This document shows positions 18,151-26,517 of a stretch of DNA of 64,000 nucleotides, piece after piece. Within the stretch, counting starts at the first letter, position 1. Each line of letters starts with the position of its first letter. The notes beneath the pieces were generated by a model, which was not told the DNA's origin, searched no databases, and saw only the letters and a program-made list of their open reading frames with translations. The position numbers were made by a program, and so were the translations under genes. This DNA comes from JAGRMG01 sp047975215 (GTDB lineage: Bacteria > Pseudomonadota > Alphaproteobacteria > Rhodobacterales > Rhodobacteraceae), in the NCBI GenBank assembly GCA_047975215.1, contig JBKEDD010000057.1:53237-117236 (forward strand), in the 5' to 3' direction.

Positions 18151-18662
18151 ATGAAACGCACCGGTCTGTTCGGCCCCTCTGCCGGATATCCGCCCATACG
18201 CTTGCCGCCGGCCTGATCGGTCTGGGTCTCGGACCGGCACAGGCGCAGGATGGCGGCGGGCCCGCATTGCCGCCGCTACCGTCGCTGGCACACAGCGCGA
18301 AGAACCTGATCCTGTTGTCGGTGTCCTCGGCCACGGTTGCGCCGCATGGCATGTGGTTCACGTCGCTTGGGCTGACCTCCAGGCGCGGCACCGTCAGCGA
18401 CTGGGACGGTTCCCCGCCCCTATCGGGCACCCTGTTTCTGACCGGCCGCGAAGCCGTCGCGCAACCGCCGGTGTTCATCCCGCCGGGGGTGATCGCCGCC
18501 CCGGTGCGCAAGGATGTCGCCCTGGCCCAGGCGCTGGCGGTGATCGTCGAGGCCGAAACCGTGCTGCTGCGCTCGGCCGAGAACCCGGGCGAACGCGCCG
18601 CGCAATTCCAGCGCATCGCCAGCGCGGTCGGATCGAACAAGGTTCTGTTGCGCTCGCTCTGA
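18151..18662 (+). pseudogene. Secreted small protein, apparently frameshifted within the signal peptide
   Basis: An ATG at 18151 gives MKRTGLFGPSAG and then stops after 21 codons. The next frame reads HTLAAGLIGLGLGPAQAQ from about 18195, a classic hydrophobic core and Ala-x-Ala cleavage site, and stays open to a stop at 18660-18662. Joining the two frames near 18184-18187 gives a normal signal peptide followed by a mature region of about 140 residues (LILLSVSSATVAPHGMWF, then RIASAVGSNKVLLRSL). No usable ATG or GTG exists in the second frame. Either a one-base deletion has broken the gene or the base call is wrong. The mature domain belongs to no family I recognise. Confidence 0.55.
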
Positions 18663-18685
18663 ATCCGCAATGCACGGCCCCGGCG

Positions 18686-19399
18686 CTACGTCACGTCCAC
18701 GACTATGACCGAGATATTGTCGGCGCCGCCGCCGCTCAGCGCCACCTGGATCAGCCGGTCGGACACGGTTTCGATCGGACAGGCACCCAACAACCGTTCA
18801 AGCATTCCGAAGGTGGCGTATTTGGTCAGCCCGTCCGAGCAGATCAGGAACCGGTCGCCGGGCGCGACCGGCCCGCGAACCTTGTCCAGTTCCAGTTCGC
18901 CGCCCACCCCGACAGCACGGGTTATGGCGTTGGACAGCGGATGCCGGTCGGCCTCGTCCCAGGTCATCTGCCCGGACAGCACCAGATCGGCCACCGCCGA
19001 ATGGTCCGAAGTCAGCATCTCGATGCCGCCGTCGCGATAGCGATAGATGCGGCTGTCTCCGGCCCACAGCGCGACGAAATGGCTGTTGGCCATCATCAGC
19101 GCCGCCACCGTAGCGCCGATCAGGCGGCGGCCACGGGCTTCCGCCTCCTGCTGGATCGCCTTGTGCGCCTCCTGCAACGCATCGCGCAAGGCGTGCATCC
19201 TCTCGGCCGGGTCCAACCCTTCCGCGATGGTGGCAATCGCGTCGGTGACAAGGCGGCTGGCGAAATCGCCGGCATCGTGGCCGCCCATCCCGTCCGATAC
19301 CGCCCAGATGTTCTGCTCCGGCATCGCCAGAACCGCATCTTCGTTGATCCTTCGCCTGAGGCCGATATGGGTCTTGGCGTTGTAGCGATAGTCGTTCAT
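18686..19399 (-). CDS. PP2C-family serine/threonine phosphatase (PppA-like)
   Basis: Metal-dependent phosphatase of 237 residues. The PP2C motifs are present in order: RRRINEDAVL, VSDGMGGHDAGDFAS, LWAGDSRIYRYRDG, LTSDHSAV, LICSDGLTKY and GGADNISVIVVDV, with the aspartates that bind the two metal ions. The protein is a bare catalytic domain without membrane helices. Its start overlaps the stop of the FHA gene by four bases, and PAAR follows upstream. PP2C plus FHA genes typically control type VI secretion by threonine phosphorylation, but the partner kinase is not in the window. Confidence 0.92.
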   Translation of the reverse strand: MNDYRYNAKTHIGLRRRINEDAVLAMPEQNIWAVSDGMGGHDAGDFASRLVTDAIATIAEGLDPAERMHALRDALQEAHKAIQQEAEARGRRLIGATVAALMMANSHFVALWAGDSRIYRYRDGGIEMLTSDHSAVADLVLSGQMTWDEADRHPLSNAITRAVGVGGELELDKVRGPVAPGDRFLICSDGLTKYATFGMLERLLGACPIETVSDRLIQVALSGGGADNISVIVVDVT

Positions 19400-20046
19400 A
19401 GCGGCCGCGCCTCGGCCCAGACCGGCGCGCCCGGATGGAACAGGCCAAGCCGGTCGGCCCCATCGGGCAGGCCGTTGCTGACCAGCAGACGCACCACATT
19501 GCCCACGGCCGCGCTCCAGACGCTCGGGCTGGCGATGCGGCCGGCCAGAAGTCCGGCCGCCAGATCCGGCAGGATTTCATCGCTGGCCGCTTGCGTGAGG
19601 ATCAGGCTGGCACCGGCCGCGTGCGAGGGCGGGCTGGCCCTGAATTCGGGAACGCGCAACCCGGCAACCCCCGGCGAGGCCGGCACCTGCGCCGACGGCT
19701 GTGCGATCAGGTCTCCGAAATCGGGCAGCTCGTCGCTGATTTCGACCGCCAGTTCATAGCTTCCGACACTCAGCACATCACCGTTGTTCAGCGGTGTCGG
19801 TGTCCGCCCCAGCGGGATCCTGGAATAGTTCAGAAAGGTACCGTTGGTGGAGAGATCGACGACCACGACATTGCCGTTGTGATCCTCGATCACGCAATGG
19901 CTCTTGGACAACACCCGGTCGGGGTCGGGCAGAACCAGATCGTCGGCCGGGCCGCGACCCACGGTCAGGCTGCCGCCCTGCATCACCGCCGGACGCGCAT
20001 TGCCCGGCACCCTGCCCGAGGACTGGAATTTCAGCGTGACTACCAT
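19396..20046 (-). CDS. FHA-domain protein (type VI secretion-associated type)
   Basis: A 216-residue protein whose N-terminal 100 residues form a forkhead-associated domain that would bind phosphothreonine. The motifs are LTVGRGPADDLVLPDPDRVLS, KSHCVIEDHNGNVVV and DLSTNGTFLN, i.e. the conserved GR, SH and N residues. The C-terminal half is helical (LILTQAASDEILPDLAAGLL, ASPSVWSAAVGNVVRLLVS) and resembles the FHA proteins encoded with type VI secretion genes. It is translationally coupled to the PP2C phosphatase, which makes a phospho-switch likely. Confidence 0.88.
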   Translation of the reverse strand: MVVTLKFQSSGRVPGNARPAVMQGGSLTVGRGPADDLVLPDPDRVLSKSHCVIEDHNGNVVVVDLSTNGTFLNYSRIPLGRTPTPLNNGDVLSVGSYELAVEISDELPDFGDLIAQPSAQVPASPGVAGLRVPEFRASPPSHAAGASLILTQAASDEILPDLAAGLLAGRIASPSVWSAAVGNVVRLLVSNGLPDGADRLGLFHPGAPVWAEARPL

Positions 20047-20055
20047 GCGACCGGA

Positions 20056-20364
20056 TCAGCCTCCTGTCAGAACGGTGAATTCGCCGTTCATGATCGCCCC
20101 GCCGCAGACGCCCAGATCGCCGATCCGGGCAGCCTGCAAGTAGTTGATCATGACGGTCATGGAGCCGGTCACGACCGGATGCGGGCCAGCCAGCGAGGTA
20201 TGCATGTCGCTGACCCGCGCCGCCGGAAGACCGCCGACCATCACATTGGGCGAACAGATCATCATGATCGGCGGCGGCGCGGGCGGCGCCGGTCCGGCCG
20301 GCGTCGGCGGGGCGGGAATATCGCACATGTGCATGTCGAACAGACGCGCCTGCGGCTTGGTCAT
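20056..20364 (-). CDS. PAAR-domain protein
   Basis: A 102-residue protein with the PAAR fold, which caps the VgrG spike of type VI secretion systems. Glycine-rich repeats with histidine and cysteine ligand candidates are visible (RVSDMHTSLAGPHPVVTG and AARIGDLGVCGGAIMNGEF). A proline-rich N-terminal segment (PAPPTPAGPAPPAPPP) precedes them. No C-terminal toxin is fused. The ATG at 20364 lies one base after the stop of the upstream DUF6931-like gene. No VgrG or Hcp gene is present in the window. Confidence 0.87.
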   Translation of the reverse strand: MTKPQARLFDMHMCDIPAPPTPAGPAPPAPPPIMMICSPNVMVGGLPAARVSDMHTSLAGPHPVVTGSMTVMINYLQAARIGDLGVCGGAIMNGEFTVLTGG

Positions 20365-20365
20365 T

Positions 20366-20848
20366 CTATGCGTCTCCCTCAACCGGTTCGTCCGCCGGGT
20401 CGATCCGGCCGTTGCCGCCGCGGGCAATGTCCAGCGCCCGGTCGACCAGCAATTGCTGTTGTATCTCAAACCTATCAGAGAGTTTGCCCAGCGCCACGAC
20501 ATTCATGGCATAGGCCGACCATTCCGAGGCCCCGGCCGGTGCGGGATACTGCGCCAGATCGCCCGGCCCCAGCGTACCGTTGCAATACAGCACCGCCGTG
20601 GCGCAATGCGCGGTGTCATCGTCGACATAGGCGTTGTCGAGGCTGCGCCGCGCGGCTTCGCGGTTTTCCCCGCCGGGTTCGAACACCCAGGCCTCGGATG
20701 CGGCCGGCGGCGGCGGATCGTCATCCGATTTCGGCCCGATATGGTCGCGCGCCGCCAGACAGGCCCGCCAGACACTTTTGCGCACCGGCAGCAGCGCCTC
20801 GTCGGATTCGAAGCCGCGCTGCCGGATGGCGCCACCGGGCAGCGGCAT
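20366..20848 (-). CDS. DUF6931-like protein of a type VI secretion-associated island
   Basis: A 160-residue protein. Its core KSVWRACLAARD, SEAWVFEPGGENREAARRS, ATAVLYCNGTLGPGD and LLVDRALDIARGG matches what I recall of DUF6931 proteins, often encoded beside PAAR genes. The role is unknown. The only plausible start codon is the ATG at 20848, yet the frame stays open and coding-like (GNNWLLLELLCTQVQ) for about 37 codons further upstream to a TAG near 20961 with no ATG, GTG or TTG. This suggests the original 5' end was lost. Confidence 0.5.
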   Translation of the reverse strand: MPLPGGAIRQRGFESDEALLPVRKSVWRACLAARDHIGPKSDDDPPPPAASEAWVFEPGGENREAARRSLDNAYVDDDTAHCATAVLYCNGTLGPGDLAQYPAPAGASEWSAYAMNVVALGKLSDRFEIQQQLLVDRALDIARGGNGRIDPADEPVEGDA

Positions 20849-20942
20849 GGTCCAGTCGGCGCGGCGGCCGGTGGAACGCCCGGCCAGCCCCTGTACCTGG
20901 GTGCAAAGCAGTTCCAGAAGCAGCCAGTTGTTGCCCGGCCCG

Positions 20943-21098
20943 CCATCCGTGCCGCTCTATGACGGGCTGCGACCGATCAGCGAACCCGCGGCACCCTATC
21001 TCGACCGGCTCAGGGGCCAGATCGCCCGGGCCCGCCGTGAGAACCCCGGCTTCAAGGGCGTGTGGGTGTATTTCTTCGTCAGAACCTCCGCCGACTGA
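20943..21098 (+). pseudogene. C-terminal fragment of an unidentified gene
   Basis: About 52 codons on the plus strand read as normal protein (VPLYDGLRPISEPAAPYL, then GFKGVWVYFFVRTSAD) and end in TGA. Upstream of about 20940 the same frame becomes antisense to the DUF6931-like gene and loses coding character. It looks like the tail of a gene whose 5' part was removed. No family could be named. Confidence 0.35.
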
Positions 21099-21133
21099 CT
21101 CGATCCCGGCCCCGCCAAGACTGCCCCGACCTG

Positions 21134-21194
21134 CTTCTTTCTGGGCCAAATACTCTGGGGGAGTCGCGCAACGCGCGACGGGGGCAAAGCCCCC
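21134..21194 (-). terminator. Double stem-loop with conserved intergenic element
   Basis: Two perfect hairpins lie downstream of the minus-strand DUF1285 gene: GGGGGC / GCCCCC (21180-21185, 21189-21194) and GTCGCGC / GCGCGAC (21163-21169, 21173-21179). On the minus strand they are followed by AGTATTTGG and CCCAGAAAGAAG (21134-21154), a short element also seen near 35302. It probably terminates the DUF1285 transcript. Confidence 0.6.
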
Positions 21195-21196
21195 GA

Positions 21197-21793
21197 TCAA
21201 CCCTGCGGCAACTCCGCCGACGCGATGACCGGAAAGAACACGCCCGAAGACCAGAGTCCGAACCAGCCATCGTGATGGGCGCCGCGTTCGACCAGACGGT
21301 AGAAACTCTTGCGGTCGATCAGCGCCTCAAGGCCGGCCCGGATCAGCACATAGGGCGAGGGTTCGCCGCTTTCGGGATCGCGCTCCACCCGGATCGGGTT
21401 TTTCGGCCCGGCCACCGCGCTGTCGCCGACATGGGTCTGAAACTCGAGCACCTGATCGCGCCCCTCGCCGCGCGCCTCGAAATCCACCGCCACGAAGGGT
21501 GCGTCATCGACGGTGATGCCCACCTTCTCGACCGGCGTGACCAGAAAATACCTGCCCTCCTCCTTCCTGAGGATCGACGAGAACAGCCTGACCAGTTCAT
21601 GACGTCCGATCGGCGTGCCGAGGTAGAACCAGGTTCCGTCCCGCGCGATACGCATGTCCAGATCGCCGCAGAACGGCGGATCCCACAAATGTACCGGGGG
21701 CAACCCCTTCTTCTTGCCCGCCGCCCGGGCCGCGCTGGCGATGCCGTCGGCCGACGGGGTAACGGGCTTTTGTCCGCTCATTGCTTTTGCCAT
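21197..21793 (-). CDS. DUF1285 domain-containing protein
   Basis: A 198-residue soluble protein with the DUF1285 signatures LWDPPFCGDLDMRIARDGTW, YLGTPIGRHELVRLFSSIL and GPKNPIRVERDPESGEPSPY. The family is widespread in alphaproteobacteria and has no established biochemical function. Two in-frame ATGs are possible (21793 and 21781). The AAGGA stretch is very close to the first, so the true start is uncertain by four codons. It is divergent from the MoxR operon, a conserved arrangement in this group as far as I recall. Confidence 0.85.
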   Translation of the reverse strand: MAKAMSGQKPVTPSADGIASAARAAGKKKGLPPVHLWDPPFCGDLDMRIARDGTWFYLGTPIGRHELVRLFSSILRKEEGRYFLVTPVEKVGITVDDAPFVAVDFEARGEGRDQVLEFQTHVGDSAVAGPKNPIRVERDPESGEPSPYVLIRAGLEALIDRKSFYRLVERGAHHDGWFGLWSSGVFFPVIASAELPQG

Positions 21794-21860
21794 TTCCTTC
21801 CGGCGCTATACAGTCAGCTACACGGTCAGTTCAACACATAAGCCGCAAGGAAGGAATGTC

Positions 21861-22864
<1,004 letters not shown>

Positions 22865-22868
<4 letters not shown>

Positions 22869-23740
22869 GCCACACCCCCACCCTGCGCGAGCGATCCGAG
22901 GCCGAGGCCGGCCGCCTGCCGCCGCTTCTGGCGCGGGCCGAGCAACTTGCCGGAACCGTCCTGCTGGGCGAACACGGCCGCCGCCGCGCCGGGTTGGGGG
23001 ATGATTTCTGGCAGTACCGTCCGGCACAGCCGGGCGACAGCCGGCGCATGATCGACCACCGCCGTTCGGCGCGCGGCGATCAGCAATTCGTGCGCGAACG
23101 CGAATGGCAGATCGCGCAGTCGGTGATGCTGTGGGTCGATCAGGGCGCGTCGATGCGCTTTGCCTCCGACAAGACCCTGCCCACCAAGATCGATCGCGCC
23201 CGCCTGCTGGCCCTGGCCGGTGCCATCCTGCTGATACGCGGCGGCGAAAGGGTCGGGCTTGCCGGTTCCGCGCTGCCGCCCCGGCGCGGCAACGACCAGA
23301 TCGCGCGGCTGGCGGCGGCTTTCTGCGCCGACGACTCAGCCGACTACGCCGCGCCCGAGCACCGCGCGATGGTGCCGCATGCGCGGGCGTTGTTCCTGTC
23401 CGATTTCCTCGGCCCGCTGGACGGGGTGCGCACGGCCCTGACCAAGGCAGCCGACCGGGGCGTGCGCGGCGTGCTGCTTCAGGTCCTGGACCCGGCCGAG
23501 GAGGTGTTTCCGTTTCGCGGCCGGACCATATTCGAAAGCGTCGGTCACACGCTGAGCCATGAGACAATGAAGGCGGGCGATTTGCGGGCGCGCTATCTCG
23601 ACCGGCTGGCGGCGCGCAAGGAAGAACTGCGCGGGCTGTGCCGCGCCACCGGCTGGCAGGCCGGGCTGCATCACACCGGCGACAGCGCGCAATCAGCCCT
23701 GCTGTGGCTCTACCGCGCGCTGGACGGAGGCACGCGATGA
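22865..23740 (+). CDS. DUF58 domain-containing protein
   Basis: A 291-residue protein with the DUF58 core: RRAGLGDDFWQYRPAQPGDSR, RMIDHRRSARGDQQFVRERE and VMLWVDQGASMRFAS. The last begins a degenerate von Willebrand A-like fold (DxGxSM). It starts with GTG inside the MoxR stop (GTGA overlap) and ends in an ATGA overlap with the next gene, so all are translationally coupled. DUF58 proteins are regular partners of MoxR ATPases. No catalytic function is established. Confidence 0.9.
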
Positions 23741-26517
23741 CCGTTCTGGCGGGCATTGGCTTTGCCGCGCCCTGGCTGCTTCTCGGCCTCGTTGCGCTGC
23801 CGATCCTGTGGCTGCTGTTGCGGGCGGTGCCACCGGCACCGGCGCGGCGGATGTTTCCGGGTGTAACGCTGCTCCTGGGTCTGAAGGACGAGGAATCCGT
23901 ATCCGACCGAACGCCGTGGTGGCTTCTCTTGCTGCGGATGCTGGCGATGGGCGCGGTCATCATCGGGCTGGCCGGACCGGTGCTGAACCCGACCCGGGAA
24001 AACCACGGCTCGGGACCGCTGCTGATCGTTCTCGATGCCAGCTGGGCGGGGGCAACGCGGTGGCCCGACAAGATCGCGGCAATCGAGGCGCAACTGACCG
24101 AGGCCGGGCGCAGCGACCGCCCTGCCGCCATCCTGCGGCTGACCGAGCCGGAACACCCGGTATTCCAGTCCGCCGATGTCTGGCGCTCGCGCCTGGCCGG
24201 GATGCAGCCCAGGCCATGGCAACCGACCAGCGCGCAGGTCGATGCGGCGCTTTCGGCGCTGCAATCGGTAGAAGGCGGGTTCGACACCCATTGGCTGGGC
24301 GACGGGCTCGATTTTGACGGGCGCGGCCGGATCATGGCGGCGCTGCGCGGACGCGGTAGCCTGCGGGTGTTCCAGACCGCGATACCGGTTCTCGGCCTTG
24401 CGCCGGTGCGGTTTCGGGACGGGGCGCTGCAACTTTCGCTGCGCCGGTCCGGGCAGGGCCCGGCGCGCGAGGCGACGGTTCTGGCCCAAGGCACCGATCC
24501 GGCCGGGAACGCGCGGGTTCTGGCCTCGGTACCGGCACGGTTCGAGGCCGGCGCCGACACCGCCCAGGCGGCGCTGTCGCTGCCCGCCGAACTGCGCGCC
24601 CGGATCACGCGGTTCGAGGTGCAGGGCCAGCACTCGGCCGGCGCGACGACGCTTGCCGACGATGCCCTGCGGCGGCGCGAGGTTGCGCTTATCGCCGGGC
24701 GTGACGAACGCGAGGGGCTCGAGCTGCTATCGCCCCTGCACTATCTGAAGCAGGCGCTGGCGCCGTCGGCCGACGTGCTGGAAGGCGCCTTGATGGACCT
24801 GCTGCCGGCCAGCCCCGACGTGGTGGTTCTGGCCGATGTCGCAACCTTGTCGGCAGCCGAGGAAACCGCGCTGGGCGAATGGGTCGAAGCGGGCGGCATG
24901 CTGCTGCGTTTCGCCGGGCCGCGGCTGGCGGCCAGCGATATCAGCCGCGCGCGGGAAGACCCGCTGATGCCGGTGCGGCTGCGCTCGGGCGGGCGCAGCA
25001 TCGGCGGCGCGCTGAGTTGGGGCGAGCCGAAGACACTGGCGGACTTCCCCGAGAACTCGCCCTTCCACGGCCTGCGTATCCCCGACGACGTGAACGTAAC
25101 CGCGCAGGTCGTGGCCCAGCCCGACCCGACCCTGGCGGACCGGGTGATCGCATCGTTGGCTGACGGCACGCCGCTGGTCACGCGCAAACCGCTGGGCCAG
25201 GGGCAGGTCGTGCTGTTTCACGTCACTGCCAATGCCGAATGGTCCAGCCTGCCGCTGTCGGGCCTGTTCGTGGAGATGCTGGAGCGGCTGGCGGTTTCAT
25301 CCTCGGCCAGACCGCCGGATGCGGGAGAGCTAGAAGGCACGACATGGACTCCGGTACAGGTGCTGGACGGGTTCGGCACGCTGCGCGATGCCGGCACCCT
25401 TCCCGGTGTCGATGGTCCGGCGCTGGCCGCGGCCCCGCTTGGCCCCGACCTGCGCCCCGGTCTCTATCGCAGCGGCGACCGGCGGCTGGCACGCAACGTG
25501 CTGGCCGAGGACAGCGCGTTGCGTGCTGCTGAATGGCCGGCGGATGTGCCGGTGGAAGGGCTTGAGCCGCGGGCCGAACTGCCGCTGGGCGGCGTATTGC
25601 TCGGCCTGGCGCTGGTCCTGCTGGTTATCGACGTGATCGCCGCGCTGGCGCTTTCGGGGCGCCTGCGGCTCGCGCAGCATGCCGCCGCCCCGGCACTGGC
25701 CGCTCTGGCCCTTCTGGCCGGGCCGCAGCCGGGCGCCGCACAGCAGCCGAACCAGAGCAGGGAGGAATTCGCGATCTCCGCCACCGCCGAGGTAACGCTG
25801 GCGCATGTGCTGACCGGCGACGCCCAGGTTGACGATATCGCGCAAGCCGGTCTGCGGGGCCTGTCGGACACGATGTTCTTTCGCACCACGGTCGAGCCGG
25901 CAAACCCGGTCGGCGTCGATCTGGAAACCGATGAACTCGCGTTCTTCCCCATGCTCTACTGGCCGGTGACGCCGGATCAACCGACGCCCTCGCGCGAAGC
26001 CTATGCCAGGCTGAATGCCTATCTGCGCGCCGGTGGCCTCATCCTGTTCGATACCCGCGATGCCGACATCGCCGGGTTCGGCGCGGCCAGCCCGAACGGG
26101 CGCAAGTTGCAGGCCCTGGCCGCGCCGCTGGATATTCCGCCGCTGGAACCGGTGCCGCGCGATCACGTCCTGACGCGCGCTTTCTATCTGTTGCAGACCT
26201 TCCCCGGTCGCCATTCCGGCCGCGAGGTCTGGGTCGAGGCCGCGCCGCCGGATGCCGAACAGATCGAAGGCATGCCGTTTCGCAATCTCAACGACGGGGT
26301 CACGCCCGTCGTCATCGGCGGCAACGACTGGGCCGCCGCCTGGGCCACTGACCGCAACGGCAACCCTCTCGTGCCCGTCGGCCGCGGCCTGACCGGAGAA
26401 CGGCAACGCGAACTGGCCTTCCGGTTTGGCGTCAACCTCGTGATGCATGTGCTGACGGGCAACTACAAGTCCGACCAGGTACATGTGCCGGCGCTGCTGG
26501 AAAGGCTGGGGCAATGA
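23737..26517 (+). CDS. BatA/DUF4159 membrane protein
   Basis: A 926-residue protein. The N-terminus has two membrane helices and the BatA-type signature (PWLLLGLVALPILWLLLR, then RMFPGVTLLLGLKDEES, then a second helix near residues 65-85). A large extracytoplasmic middle domain follows with a VWA-like DASWAGATRWPDK segment. A hydrophobic helix lies near residue 620 (GVLLGLALVLLVIDVIAAL). The C-terminal about 220 residues are a DUF4159 domain (LDTRD motif, GRHSGREVWVEA, FRFGVNLVMHVLTGNYKSDQVH). It overlaps both neighbours by four bases. Probably an envelope complex subunit served by MoxR; the biochemical role is unknown. Confidence 0.85.
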   Translation: MTVLAGIGFAAPWLLLGLVALPILWLLLRAVPPAPARRMFPGVTLLLGLKDEESVSDRTPWWLLLLRMLAMGAVIIGLAGPVLNPTRENHGSGPLLIVLDASWAGATRWPDKIAAIEAQLTEAGRSDRPAAILRLTEPEHPVFQSADVWRSRLAGMQPRPWQPTSAQVDAALSALQSVEGGFDTHWLGDGLDFDGRGRIMAALRGRGSLRVFQTAIPVLGLAPVRFRDGALQLSLRRSGQGPAREATVLAQGTDPAGNARVLASVPARFEAGADTAQAALSLPAELRARITRFEVQGQHSAGATTLADDALRRREVALIAGRDEREGLELLSPLHYLKQALAPSADVLEGALMDLLPASPDVVVLADVATLSAAEETALGEWVEAGGMLLRFAGPRLAASDISRAREDPLMPVRLRSGGRSIGGALSWGEPKTLADFPENSPFHGLRIPDDVNVTAQVVAQPDPTLADRVIASLADGTPLVTRKPLGQGQVVLFHVTANAEWSSLPLSGLFVEMLERLAVSSSARPPDAGELEGTTWTPVQVLDGFGTLRDAGTLPGVDGPALAAAPLGPDLRPGLYRSGDRRLARNVLAEDSALRAAEWPADVPVEGLEPRAELPLGGVLLGLALVLLVIDVIAALALSGRLRLAQHAAAPALAALALLAGPQPGAAQQPNQSREEFAISATAEVTLAHVLTGDAQVDDIAQAGLRGLSDTMFFRTTVEPANPVGVDLETDELAFFPMLYWPVTPDQPTPSREAYARLNAYLRAGGLILFDTRDADIAGFGAASPNGRKLQALAAPLDIPPLEPVPRDHVLTRAFYLLQTFPGRHSGREVWVEAAPPDAEQIEGMPFRNLNDGVTPVVIGGNDWAAAWATDRNGNPLVPVGRGLTGERQRELAFRFGVNLVMHVLTGNYKSDQVHVPALLERLGQ

